Shown here: positions 1 to 6,925 of the stretch, piece by piece
Numbering within the stretch: the stretch's first letter is position 1
How the letters are laid out: every line of letters begins with the position of its first letter
Assembly (NCBI GenBank): GCA_031262845.1
Contig: JAISGZ010000255.1
Coordinates: forward strand, 1 to 14,078
Direction: 5' to 3'
Source: Propionibacteriaceae bacterium
GTDB lineage: Bacteria; Actinomycetota; Actinomycetes; Propionibacteriales; Propionibacteriaceae
Length of the DNA stretch: 14,078 bases
Made by a program: the position numbers and the translations under genes
The notes under the pieces: model-generated
Told to the model about the DNA's origin: nothing
Database searches by the model: none
Seen by the model: the letters and a program-made list of their open reading frames with translations, nothing else

Positions 1-261
1 ATCCCGGAGGTCGTGGTCGACCGAGAAACCGGTCTCTTGGTGCCTTATGACCCGGCTCAAGCCGATGACCCGGCCTATGTGGCCGCTTTCGAGACCGCTT
101 TCGCTCAGTCCGTCAACGATTTGGTGCGGAATCCTGATCGGGCCCACCAGATGGGACAAGCCGGTCGGCAACGTTGTATTGACCACTTCGATTGGTCACG
201 CATCGCAGCTCAAACCGTGGGCGTCTATCAGCAAGCGATCGAACAATTCGCTAGCCGGTAG
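1..261 (+). CDS. glgA: Glycogen synthase-type glycosyltransferase (GT4 fold), C-terminal end only
   Basis: Only the last 86 codons are in the window; the reading frame is open from base 1 and ends in TAG at 259-261. The segment begins IPEVVVDRETGLLVPYD, the typical C-terminal donor-site loop of GT-B retaining glycosyltransferases (the E of PEVV, then GETG/RETGLLV). It ends with a helix carrying HFDWSRIAAQTVGVYQQ, which resembles the end of the actinobacterial ADP-glucose alpha-glucosyltransferase GlgA/GlgM (Rv1212c type). Such enzymes use ADP-glucose to make glycogen or maltose-1-phosphate in the cytosol. The specific name rests on this tail and on the DUF3117 and DivIVA-like genes next door, which flank glgA in M. 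tuberculosis. Another GT4 enzyme remains possible because the catalytic N-terminal part is not visible. Confidence 0.75.
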   Translation: MPEVVVDRETGLLVPYDPAQADDPAYVAAFETAFAQSVNDLVRNPDRAHQMGQAGRQRCIDHFDWSRIAAQTVGVYQQAIEQFASR

Positions 262-289
262 GACCACCAGGGCCAGACTGATGACAAAG

Positions 290-326
290 AACAACGCCCA
301 CCGGGTTTGACACGGTGGGCGTTGTT
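290..326. terminator. Strong hairpin between convergent genes (probable bidirectional terminator)
   Basis: A perfect 14-bp inverted repeat (290-303 with 313-326) encloses a 9-nt loop. It lies 28 bp after the glycosyltransferase stop and about 110 bp past the end of the convergent DUF3117 gene. The arms include GCCCACC/GGTGGGC and end in AACAA/TTGTT, so each strand has a short T-containing 3' edge, but there is no long T-run. Position between two convergent genes supports a shared terminator. Confidence 0.75.
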
Positions 327-433
327 ATCTCAATGAGAAGTTGCCACAAGGGACACTTCGTCAACTGGAACAAGTTTGTCGGCGGGATATTCGGAGCCTC
401 AATCAGCCAGGTCAGAGCTGATCGGTTCGGTCA

Positions 434-607
434 TCACTGCGGGGCGACAACCGGTTGGAGCGCTTCGTACAGTCCCGTCGCCTCGGCGGCATTCATCTCT
501 ACGACGAGTCGGCCACCACCATCGACGGGGAGACGTAACAGAATGCTACGACCTTCCTTCGTCACCTCAATCGGTCCGTCACCGGTCCGGGGCTTCATCG
601 CTGCCAT
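434..607 (-). CDS. DUF3117 family small protein
   Basis: A 57-aa protein beginning MAAMKPRTGDGPIEVTKEGR, the almost invariant start of the actinobacterial DUF3117 family (Rv1211 type), continuing with GGGRLVVEMNAAEATGLYEAL. The family has no established function that I know of. An upstream in-frame GTG at 616 exists, but the ribosome site GAGGTGA (617-623) directly abuts it and lies 9 nt from the ATG at 607. The ATG also matches the family start. The gene lies downstream of the DivIVA-domain gene on the same strand (65-bp gap) and probably shares its transcript. In M. tuberculosis tagA sits between these two genes; it is absent here. Confidence 0.92.
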   Translation of the reverse strand: MAAMKPRTGDGPIEVTKEGRSILLRLPVDGGGRLVVEMNAAEATGLYEALQPVVAPQ

Positions 608-616
608 AGGTCGCAC

Positions 617-623
617 TCACCTC
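617..623 (-). promoter_or_regulatory. Ribosome binding site that fixes the DUF3117 start
   Basis: GAGGTGA on the minus strand. It is adjacent to a possible GTG at 616 and 9 nt from the ATG at 607; only the ATG has workable spacing. Confidence 0.7.
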
Positions 624-672
624 AATTACATTGGGAACTTCGGTCGAGCCTATTATTCCAGGTTTGAGGCCG

Positions 673-1104
673 TTAACGCCAAGCGGCTGGCAGGCGGCGT
701 GGTCTTTGACCTGGCGCCCGACGGCTGCCGCCGACGGCACTACCCGCCGCCACCGGACGCCCGGCTGGGCGGCGATCCTCGTCCTCGCTGGCACTGGGTG
801 GACTGTCAACCTCGTCGCTGAGGGCGAAATCAGACCCAAAATCATCGTCGGCAAAGTCACCTTCGAGTTCAGCCAAACGGGCTTTGACCCGATCACAGAA
901 CTCATCGACCTGATCCATGGCGTAGCCCCGCGGCACAACTGCGAAACCGAGCTGGTCAATGTCAGCGCTGGTTAGTTCACCTTCTGGCCATTGCGGTTGA
1001 GGCTCGTCGGTGTCGGCCGGTTCAAACTGGCCAAAGCGGCCGGTCGCAGCCACGGCGGCGATCCCAATGACCACCACTGCCACGAAAGCGATCACCCATT
1101 CCAT
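673..1104 (-). CDS. DivIVA domain-containing small membrane protein
   Basis: About 143 aa. One N-terminal membrane helix (residues 3-22, MEWVIAFVAVVVIGIAAVAA) leads to a short Pro/Asp-rich linker. A DivIVA-like motif follows at about 44-82 (LTSADIDQLGFAVVPRGYAM then DQVDEFCDRV), the F-V-RGY-QVD pattern of DivIVA/Wag31 N-termini. The tail starts Asp-rich (ADDDFGSDF), then turns Arg/Pro-rich with no evident fold. Proteins of this type (Rv1209-like) are thought to sit at the membrane, but their role is not settled. Two ATGs (1107 and 1104) share the site GGGAGG at 1109-1114; 1104 has the better spacing (4 nt against 1), though both are short. The low-complexity, Arg-rich C-terminus is probably disordered. 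Confidence 0.85.
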   Translation of the reverse strand: MEWVIAFVAVVVIGIAAVAATGRFGQFEPADTDEPQPQWPEGELTSADIDQLGFAVVPRGYAMDQVDEFCDRVKARLAELEGDFADDDFGSDFALSDEVDSPPSASEDEDRRPAGRPVAAGSAVGGSRRAPGQRPRRLPAAWR

Positions 1105-1107
1105 CAT

Positions 1108-1508
1108 GCCTCCCGAATTTTCCGGTCAGTTCAGCGCCGTCCCTGATGGGGAGCCGGTTACGTGAACAATCTAAATCGTCGATTCAAGCCCGCCGGTCAT
1201 GAAGGCCGACGGTGCAGCTGGCGGCCATAGCTAGCTACCAACCAAACCTGACAACAACCACCGATCAGATAATCTTCCCGCGGGTTCGGGAACTGACCGG
1301 TCCACGCCATCGTCTGGCCCCTCATCTTTTGACCGCGGTGTCTGAAAGTACCGCTCCACGATCCCTTGATCACGGCTGTCTATCACCTTAGTGGACAGGT
1401 TTGGGGGCTGGCCGAGAGATGGGTCAAGAAAAATCGTGTCGAGTTGAGGATGACAGCGACTTTCGCAGGTTGTGGCCGGTCACGGGCGTCAACGGAGCCA
1501 GCCGTCAG
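1108..1508. other. About 400-bp intergenic stretch, no gene recognised
   Basis: Between the start of the DivIVA-domain gene and the end of dapE. Reading frames here are short or are extensions of shadows over dapE. I see no tRNA fold, no T-run terminator after dapE and no family-like peptide. It presumably carries the promoter of the minus-strand DivIVA/DUF3117 pair, but I could not find a convincing -35/-10 pair. Small palindromes (TAGCTAGCTA near 1229, CCCGCGGG near 1278) are short enough to be chance. It could be the decayed site of genes such as folP, gpgS or tagA that occupy this place in relatives. Confidence 0.5.
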
Positions 1509-2597
1509 TTAAGTCAGCCAAGCCTTCAGCCGATCGTGGACGGCCACAACCTCGGCCAGCGCACAGGCCTCATCGTCACGGTGAGCCAGGTTCGGGTCAC
1601 CGGGTCCGAAGTTGACCGCCGGCAGGCCGAGTTCGGCGAAACGGGCGACGTCGGTCCAGCCGTATTTCGGCCCCACTTGGCCGCCGACCGCGGCCACCAA
1701 GGATTGGACGAGCGGCTGGTTCAGACCCGGTCGAGCGGCCGGCGCGGCGTCGACCAGGGTCAGGTCGTAGCCCTGGAAGAGTGCCCGGACTACGGCCTCG
1801 GCCTCGGTCAGGGTCTTATCGGGCGCGAACCGGTAGTTGATCTGCAAACTGGCCTGGTCGGGGATGACATTGCTGGCGATGCCACCGCTGATGGCGACGG
1901 CGTTGAGGCCTTCCCGGTAGGTCAGACCATCGACCTCGATCGAGGGGGCTGCGAAAGTTTGCAAGATGACAAGCGCTCGGGCCAGGTCGTGGATGGCGTT
2001 GTGGCCGAGCCAACTGCGGGCCGCGTGAACGGCTTCGCCCCGGGTCGTCAATTCGGCCCGCAACGTGCCTTGACAACCGGCTTCGATCCGGCCGGCGGTG
2101 GGTTCCATGAGGATCGCCAAATCCGCTGCCAGTAGGTCGGGTCGTTGCTGAACGAACCGCAACAGACCGCTGCGATCGGCCGAGACTTCCTCGTTGTCGT
2201 AGAAGAACCAGGTCAGGTCGTACGCCGGTTCGGTCAGGGCTGCGGCCAAGGCCAATTGGACCGTTAAACCGCCCTTCATATCCACGCTACCGCGGCCCCA
2301 CAAGGTTGTCTGACCATCGACCTGGCGCCATTGGGAGGGCAGATTGGCGGCCGGCGGGACCGTGTCGAGGTGGCCGGCGATGATGACTCGCTGGTCGCGG
2401 CCCAGTTCGGTGCGGGCGGCCAAAGCGTTGCCGAGGCGGGTGATGGCCAGGTGGGGGTAGGCGCTCAGGGCGGCCTCGACGGCGTCGGCCAGTTGAGTTT
2501 CGTGGCCGGAGACCGATTCGGTGTCGACCACGGTCGCGAACAACTCGGCCAGGTCAGCTCGCAGATCGAGCGGGAGATTCGTCACGGGATCAGTCAA
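1509..2597 (-). CDS. dapE: Succinyl-diaminopimelate desuccinylase
   Basis: Cytosolic di-zinc M20A peptidase that hydrolyses N-succinyl-LL-2,6-diaminopimelate to LL-diaminopimelate and succinate, for lysine and peptidoglycan. At 362 aa it has the usual length. Visible active-site residues are GHLDTVP with H76 and D78, D106 in GRGSVDMKGG (bridging ligand), E136/E137 in YDNEEVS (general base and ligand), E165 in LMEPTAG and H339 in NLAHRDDE. The actinobacterial signature stretches EAGCQGTLR, ARSWLGHNAIH, KYGWTDVARF and NFGPGDPNLAH are all present. The dimerisation/lid domain is roughly residues 180-290. The start used is a TTG at 2597 without a clear ribosome site; a GTG at 2585 (residue 5) is an alternative. 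The gene is divergent from dapD across about 200 bp, so both DAP genes could be controlled from one region. Confidence 0.95.
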   Translation of the reverse strand: MTDPVTNLPLDLRADLAELFATVVDTESVSGHETQLADAVEAALSAYPHLAITRLGNALAARTELGRDQRVIIAGHLDTVPPAANLPSQWRQVDGQTTLWGRGSVDMKGGLTVQLALAAALTEPAYDLTWFFYDNEEVSADRSGLLRFVQQRPDLLAADLAILMEPTAGRIEAGCQGTLRAELTTRGEAVHAARSWLGHNAIHDLARALVILQTFAAPSIEVDGLTYREGLNAVAISGGIASNVIPDQASLQINYRFAPDKTLTEAEAVVRALFQGYDLTLVDAAPAARPGLNQPLVQSLVAAVGGQVGPKYGWTDVARFAELGLPAVNFGPGDPNLAHRDDEACALAEVVAVHDRLKAWLT

Positions 2598-2792
2598 GCA
2601 CGAATCCGTTGATCGCCGATGTCGGCCAACCCCAACAATCAGTCGGATCCGTTACGTCCGGCCTTGGTCGCGCCGGTGCTCACGGTCCAGCGGTCTGGAG
2701 CGGCTCTGGGCAACCAATCCCACCGAAGTACCCGGCTGGCCGCTGCGACGTCCGCTAACGAAGCTTTTCGTCGTATCCGGTACCGGCTCGGT

Positions 2793-2798
2793 TAGGCT
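2793..2798 (+). promoter_or_regulatory. Putative -10 box of dapD (leaderless candidate)
   Basis: TAGGCT lies 6 nt before the dapD ATG, which would place the transcription start on or next to the A of the ATG. No -35 hexamer is evident. The only SD-like bases, GGAG at 2799-2802, are just 2 nt from the ATG. A 10-bp palindrome CCGGTACCGG (2777-2786) lies just upstream of the box. Inference only. Confidence 0.4.
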
Positions 2799-2804
2799 GG
2801 AGTT

Positions 2805-3722
2805 ATGAGCGAGCGGATTGCTTCCGGTTGGGGCCTTGTAACCAGTCATTCGTCCGGTGTTCTCGACGCCTGGTTTCCGTCGCCGGTGCTGGGCGAGGCG
2901 ACGCCGACCGTCGGGCCGGCCGAGTTGACACCTGGCAACGACCCGGTCCGGCAGGTCAGCTGGGCGCCGCAACGCTGTGTCATCGACCTGGATCAGCCGC
3001 CGGCAACGGTGCCGGACGCCTATCTGCGGCTGCACCTGTTGTCGTGGCGTTTGGTGGCGCCACACGGGCTCAACCTGGACGGGATTTTTCAGGTCTTACC
3101 CAATGTCGTCTGGACCTCGGCCGGCCCTTGTGCCGGGATCGATTTCGAAGTCACCCGCCAACGTTTGCGGGCGGCTTATGGCCAGGTGACGGTGTTCAGC
3201 GTCGACAAATTCCCGCGCATGACCGATTACGTCGTGCCAACCGGAGTCCGGATCGCTGACGCCAGCCGGGTCCGGTTAGGGGCTCATCTAGCCCCGGGAA
3301 CAACGGTCATGCACGAGGGCTTCGTCAACTTTAACGCCGGCACCTTGGGCCGCTCGATGATCGAAGGCCGGGTTTCGGCCGGCGTCACGATCGGTGATGG
3401 TTCGGATGTCGGCGGTGGGGCTTCGATTATGGGCACGCTGTCCGGTGGTGGCAAGGAAGTCGTCACGATCGGTCAACGCTGCTTGTTGGGCGCCGAATCC
3501 GGGTTGGGGATCGCCCTCGGTGATGACTGTGTCATCGAAGCTGGGCTCTACGTCACGGCCGGCAGCAAAGTCGCGCTGCCGACCGGCGAGGTCGTCAAAG
3601 CCCGCCAACTGAGCGGTCAGTCGGGTTGGCTCTTTCTCCGCGACTCGCAAACCGGTCAGGTGCTGGTTCGGCGGCGAACTCAGACCGAATTCGCCCTCAA
3701 CGACGTGCTTCACGCCAACTGA
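2805..3722 (+). CDS. dapD: 2,3,4,5-tetrahydropyridine-2,6-dicarboxylate N-succinyltransferase
   Basis: Transfers succinyl from succinyl-CoA to tetrahydrodipicolinate, the step that commits to the succinylase branch of DAP/lysine synthesis. It acts as a cytosolic homotrimer. At 305 aa it is close to the actinobacterial form (about 317 aa). An alpha/beta N-terminal domain (1-150) is followed by the left-handed beta-helix of hexapeptide repeats (about 150-260: VRIADASRVRLGAHLAPGTT, then GVTIGDGSDVGGGASI and TIGQRCLLGAESGLGIALGD). The conserved NFNAGTLGRSMIEGRVSAGV segment holds E187, which corresponds to the catalytic Glu199 of M. tuberculosis DapD. The C-terminus (SGQSGWLFLRDSQTGQVLVRR) is typical of the family. 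The next gene starts 20 bp downstream with its own ribosome site, suggesting one operon. Confidence 0.96.
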   Translation: MSERIASGWGLVTSHSSGVLDAWFPSPVLGEATPTVGPAELTPGNDPVRQVSWAPQRCVIDLDQPPATVPDAYLRLHLLSWRLVAPHGLNLDGIFQVLPNVVWTSAGPCAGIDFEVTRQRLRAAYGQVTVFSVDKFPRMTDYVVPTGVRIADASRVRLGAHLAPGTTVMHEGFVNFNAGTLGRSMIEGRVSAGVTIGDGSDVGGGASIMGTLSGGGKEVVTIGQRCLLGAESGLGIALGDDCVIEAGLYVTAGSKVALPTGEVVKARQLSGQSGWLFLRDSQTGQVLVRRRTQTEFALNDVLHAN

Positions 3723-3742
3723 AAGCTGAGGAACGGTAACTC

Positions 3743-4681
3743 GTGGCCTCAGCCCAACGATCAGTCTCAGGCCCGCGGCCCTGGACCGGATTGCTGGCCG
3801 CGGTCATCGCGGTCGGTTTGATCGTGGCCGCCATCAGTGGCTGGAATTACTATCAGAACCATCGCCACAGCGCTTGGCCGCAACTCGACCGGCCGTTGTG
3901 CCAAGCCACCTTGGCCGATGGCCGGACCGCCAGTCTCGACATTGAACAGGCCGGTAACGCCAGTTTGATCGCGGGCGTCGCGACCGCTCGTGGCCTGGCT
4001 CCCCGGGCCACCTCGATTGCCTTGGCGACAACTTTCCAGGAATCCGGTCTGCGTAATCTCGACTATGGCGACCGGGACTCGCTGGGTTTGTTCCAGCAAC
4101 GGCCGTCGGCCGGCTGGGGGACACCGGAGCAGATCATGGACCCCTACTACGCGACCGGGAAATTCTTCGACGCCATGGTCCGGGTGCCGAATTGGGACAG
4201 TACTGACATCGGCCAGGTGGCGCAGGCCGTTCAACGGTCGGCCTTCCCCGAGGCTTATGACCAACACGTCGAGCGGGCCCGAATCCTGGCCAGCGCCCTG
4301 ACCGGCGAAACACCCGCCGCCTGGACCTGCCACTTACGTCAGCCGGGGGCCCCGGATCCCGACGGCCTGGTGGCGGCCTTGAATCAGACCTACGGCGCCC
4401 TGGTGTTCGTGACGGCGCCGCCGGTTACGCCCGGACCGGCCTCGGTCGGCGCGGCCGCCAGTTCCAGCCCAGCCCCGGCCCAGCTTTACCTGGAGGCTCA
4501 AACTCCGGCCGTGGCCTGGTCGGCGGCCGCTTTCGCCCAGAGCTGGGCCGCCCGCTACGGCCTCAGCCAGGTTCAGGTCGGTGATTGGTCGTGGACCGGC
4601 CACAGTGATGTCTTGGCCGGTTGGGTCGGGCAACCACTGGAACAAGAGCCCCTGAGCTTGAGAATTAGTTTCAGCGGCTGA
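3743..4681 (+). CDS. Membrane-anchored protein with lysozyme/transglycosylase-like motif, function unassigned
   Basis: 312 aa. A single N-terminal membrane anchor (residues 15-33) is followed by an extracytoplasmic region. Residues 70-185 contain ALATTFQESGLRNLDYGDRD followed by SLGLFQQRPSAGWG and then MDPYYATGKFFDAMV and QAVQRSAFPEAY. The ES pair (E100) and GLFQQRP arrangement resembles the catalytic-Glu region of lytic transglycosylases (ES...GLMQ). This block recurs in actinobacterial proteins often labelled hypothetical or, without good reason, heavy metal transporter. Two cysteines (C53, C196) could form a disulphide. A Pro/Ala/Ser linker (about 225-250) leads to a C-terminal part (250-312) with W-rich stretches that I do not recognise. 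The start is GTG with GAGGAA at 3728-3733, 9 nt upstream. Its place directly after dapD fits a cell-wall role, but enzymatic activity is inference. Confidence 0.8.
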   Translation: MASAQRSVSGPRPWTGLLAAVIAVGLIVAAISGWNYYQNHRHSAWPQLDRPLCQATLADGRTASLDIEQAGNASLIAGVATARGLAPRATSIALATTFQESGLRNLDYGDRDSLGLFQQRPSAGWGTPEQIMDPYYATGKFFDAMVRVPNWDSTDIGQVAQAVQRSAFPEAYDQHVERARILASALTGETPAAWTCHLRQPGAPDPDGLVAALNQTYGALVFVTAPPVTPGPASVGAAASSSPAPAQLYLEAQTPAVAWSAAAFAQSWAARYGLSQVQVGDWSWTGHSDVLAGWVGQPLEQEPLSLRISFSG

Positions 4682-4739
4682 CACCCCGTGATCGGTGGCG
4701 TCAGAATTTTTCCTTCGGAAAGAATTTTTCCTTCGGAAA
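4679..4739 (+). terminator. Possible doubled terminator after the lysozyme-like gene
   Basis: The stop codon is part of an imperfect stem (TGACACC at 4679-4685 with GGT...GTCA at 4694-4703, with a bulge) followed by GAATTTTT. The tandem repeat that follows adds TTTCC-TTC-GGAAA hairpins (4709-4721 and 4727-4739), the first also followed by GAATTTTT. Stems are short or bulged, so termination strength is uncertain. Confidence 0.45.
4703..4738. repeat. Exact 18-bp tandem repeat, two copies, AT-rich
   Basis: The unit AGAATTTTTCCTTCGGAA occurs twice with no mismatch and the first 3 bases of a third copy follow. Each unit holds the inverted repeat TTTCC-TTC-GGAAA, and GGAAA of copy 1 can also pair with TTTCC of copy 2. 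The outer arms 4705-4713 and 4735-4743 pair fully with one G-U. The element is strikingly AT-rich compared with its surroundings. Confidence 0.9.
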
Positions 4740-4975
4740 GATTGCCGTATTCGCGGCACCCGGTGGGGCCCGAGCGGCCACCACGAAACACACGGCATTG
4801 ACGACGTGACAGAGTACGAGCGCCAACCAGTTGCCGACCTCGGACCGACCGTATCCCTTACACTGGTCGCTGGTTACGGCCATTAGGCCAGCTACGCCGG
4901 TCAGGTCCGTAATCGTCAGTATCCCGAGTGAGCCGCCGCCAGACAACCTCGAACGGCCGGCTCTGATCAGCGGAA
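4740..4975. other. Intergenic region upstream of the ABC transporter operon
   Basis: About 236 bp with no convincing gene. It should contain the promoter of the transporter operon. A TACACT at 4859-4864 is a possible -10, but no matching -35 is seen. A minus-strand frame across 4701-4946 has a hydrophobic run but no ribosome site or recognisable similarity. Confidence 0.4.
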
Positions 4976-5881
4976 ATGAGCATGCTAGAAGTCAGCCATC
5001 TCACGAAGCAGTTCGGTCACCTGAAAGCGGTCGACGATCTCAGCTTCCAAGTCCAACCCAGCCGGGTGACCGGTTTCCTGGGGCCGAACGGCGCCGGGAA
5101 AACAACAACCCTGCGGATGGCCCTCGGTTTGATCCGGGCCACCGCCGGTACGGTCACCTTCGACGGCCAGCCTTACCACCAGCTGCCGAAGCCGATGAGC
5201 CACGTCGGCGCGGCTTTGGAGGCTTCGAGTTTCCATCCCGGCCGGACCGCCCGGAATCACTTGTTGTTCCTGGCCCCTTCGGTCGGCGCTAGTAAACAAC
5301 GCTGCGACGAAGTCCTCGAACTGGTCGGCTTGGGCGCGGTGGCGAAGAAACGGGTCAAAGGTTTCTCGCTCGGAATGAGAGGCCGGCTGTCGCTGGCGGC
5401 GACCTTGTTAGGTGACCCGCAGTTCCTCTTGCTCGACGAACCGACCAACGGCCTGGATCCGGAAGGCATCGCCTGGATGCGGGGCTTAATGCGGCATCTG
5501 GCCAGCGAGGGCCGGACGATCCTGATTTCGTCGCACCTGTTGTCGGAAGTCCAGCAAACGGTCGACGATGTCATCATCATCGCTCAGGGCAAAATGGTTC
5601 ACTCGTCGCCCCTGACGGAATTGGACAAGATGGCCGTGACCAGGTCGATCGTGACGGTGTCACAACCCGAGACCTTGGTCACAATCGCCGGACACTTCGG
5701 TTGGCAGCTTCAAACCGATCCAACCCAACCCGACAGTTTCATCATTACTGGCCCCTCGGCCCGTGACATCGGCCATGCCTGTTTCACGGCTGGGGTCGAG
5801 ATTTATCAGCTGGCGCAACGTCACGAGGGCTTGGAAGAAATTTTCTTGTCGCTGACTGAAGGACGCGGAGGTGTGCGATGA
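4976..5881 (+). CDS. ABC transporter ATP-binding protein (ABC-2 exporter family)
   Basis: 301 aa cytosolic ATPase of a two-gene exporter. Walker A GPNGAGKT (36-43) and Walker B with catalytic Glu LLLDEP (151-156) are present, as are the D-loop GLDP (159-162) and the H-loop H187 in ISSHLLSE. The signature is FSLGMRGRL (130-138), where the subfamily usually has SxGMRQRL; the usual Gln is Gly. The Q-loop region reads GAALEASSFHPGRTARNHL, as in BcrA/CcmA-type drug-resistance ATPases, where Glu replaces the usual Gln. A roughly 90-residue C-terminal extension follows the core, as is usual in this group. Two starts (4976 and 4982) are possible; GGAAA at 4972-4976 favours the second. The permease start overlaps the stop (ATGA), implying translational coupling. 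The substrate cannot be told from sequence; antibiotic, peptide or lipid export are all possible. Confidence 0.93.
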   Translation: MSMLEVSHLTKQFGHLKAVDDLSFQVQPSRVTGFLGPNGAGKTTTLRMALGLIRATAGTVTFDGQPYHQLPKPMSHVGAALEASSFHPGRTARNHLLFLAPSVGASKQRCDEVLELVGLGAVAKKRVKGFSLGMRGRLSLAATLLGDPQFLLLDEPTNGLDPEGIAWMRGLMRHLASEGRTILISSHLLSEVQQTVDDVIIIAQGKMVHSSPLTELDKMAVTRSIVTVSQPETLVTIAGHFGWQLQTDPTQPDSFIITGPSARDIGHACFTAGVEIYQLAQRHEGLEEIFLSLTEGRGGVR

Positions 5882-6690
5882 TCGCGGCCATTGTGGCGGA
5901 GTACCGGAAGTACTTCTCAACCCGTATGTGGTGGGTCATGCTCCTGATCGCCTTCGGCTATCTGGCCCTGATCTCGGCCGGGATGGCGTTCCTGTTCGAT
6001 TTCGCGCTCGACCAAGCCGAGTTCGGTGAAATTATCTCGTCGCTGTTCGAGTTGGCCCCGGTGATCTACTCGATGGCGGCTTCGATCGGTTATCTGTTCC
6101 CGCTCTTGGTCGGGGTGGTTTCGGTGACAACGGAATACCGCAACCAAACCATCACACCGACCTTCCTGGCCGAACCGCGGCGCTGGGTGGTCTTGCTGGC
6201 CAAACTCATCAGCAGCGTTTCACTGGGTCTGGTCTACGGCGTGGTCTCGGTCCTCGGCTGTGTCCTAGCCGGTGGCGGCACGCTCAAATTACTCGGCTAC
6301 CCGATGGCTTTGGGCCAATCCGAGACCTGGGAAATGATCGGCCGGTCGGTGCTGGCCCTCGTCATCTGGACCATTGTCGGGGTCGGCGCCGGTGTCTTAC
6401 TGAAGAACCAGATCGCGGCCATCATCGTCATCTTGGCGATCGTCCAATTCATCGAGCCGATGTTGCAGATGATCCCGGCCATCACCGGCACCTCACTGAA
6501 GTTCCTCGGCTACCTGCCCGGAGCGGCCGGTGAGGCCATTGTCGGCGGCGGCATGATGACCGGTATGGCTTCGAGCGGCGGTGACAACATCATCCTGACC
6601 ATGGGTGGTGGCATCAGCGTCCTGCTGGCCTACGGTCTGATCTGCGCCGTGGTCGGCTATTTCACGACCTTCCGGCGGGACGTCAGCTAA
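5878..6690 (+). CDS. ABC-2 type transporter permease
   Basis: 270 aa integral membrane protein. About six hydrophobic helices lie near residues 18-40, 60-82, 105-127, 149-173, 177-199 and 240-262. The loop after helix 2 carries VTTEYRNQTITPTFLAEPRR, the conserved motif of actinobacterial ABC-2 permeases paired with BcrA-like ATPases; it probably contacts the ATPase. Ribosome site GGAGGTG at 5867-5873 lies inside the end of the ATPase gene. It is the last gene of the operon; a strong hairpin follows 27 bp after the stop. It presumably dimerises and works with the upstream ATPase in export across the cytoplasmic membrane. A Gly/Met-rich stretch (GEAIVGGGMMTGMASSGG) forms the last loop. Confidence 0.92.
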   Translation: MIAAIVAEYRKYFSTRMWWVMLLIAFGYLALISAGMAFLFDFALDQAEFGEIISSLFELAPVIYSMAASIGYLFPLLVGVVSVTTEYRNQTITPTFLAEPRRWVVLLAKLISSVSLGLVYGVVSVLGCVLAGGGTLKLLGYPMALGQSETWEMIGRSVLALVIWTIVGVGAGVLLKNQIAAIIVILAIVQFIEPMLQMIPAITGTSLKFLGYLPGAAGEAIVGGGMMTGMASSGGDNIILTMGGGISVLLAYGLICAVVGYFTTFRRDVS

Positions 6691-6717
6691 GCCCTGATCC
6701 ACCGGCAGTCAACTGTT

Positions 6718-6764
6718 CTCAGTGGCCCCTCAATCGGTTGCGGTTGAGGGGCCACTGAGGTTTT
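6718..6764 (+). terminator. Very strong rho-independent terminator of the ABC operon
   Basis: A 19-bp stem (6718-6736 with 6741-6759) closes on a GTTG tetraloop. The outer 16 bp are perfect and the inner three include one G-U. TTTT follows at 6761-6764. The T-run is short but the stem is among the most stable one can expect. The hairpin starts 27 bp after the permease stop. The minus strand lacks a T-run, so it looks directional. Confidence 0.85.
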
Positions 6765-6925
6765 CCGATGGTGCTGAGGCAGCTGTCAGGTTGGTGGGGC
6801 GTGATTGGCGATGTCTGGCTGATCAATCGCTGGACGGCACCCTGGCCAACGTTGGGGGTGACTGTGTTGTTTGGGGTGAGCAAGCCCAAAGGAGTGCCCT
6901 TCGACCAACTCAGAACGGCGAGGTC
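6765..6925. other. Intergenic remnant between convergent ABC permease and cysE
   Basis: No reading frame with family-like composition was found. A weak 6-bp inverted repeat TTTGGG/CCCAAA (6870-6875 with 6885-6890) is the only structure and is too small to call. There is no clear terminator for the minus-strand cysE gene. Confidence 0.4.

Noticed and set aside
315..821. Plus-strand 168-codon open frame
   Set aside because: Runs antisense to DUF3117 and the DivIVA-domain gene, both with clear family motifs.
1224..1285. Palindromes TAGCTAGCTA and CCCGCGGG as operators
   Set aside because: Too short to distinguish from chance in this composition and not placed at a recognisable promoter.
1401..2135. 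Plus-strand 244-codon open frame
   Set aside because: Lies over dapE in antisense; composition is Gly/Asp/Gln-rich with no family features, as expected for a high-GC shadow frame.
4701..4946. Minus-strand 81-codon frame with a hydrophobic segment and FPKEKF repeats
   Set aside because: The repeats come from the 18-bp DNA tandem repeat, which is open in several frames because its period divides by three; no ribosome site and no recognisable similarity.
6870..6890. TTTGGG/CCCAAA inverted repeat as cysE terminator
   Set aside because: Only 6 bp with a 9-nt loop, no T-run on the cysE strand, and about 80 bp past the stop.
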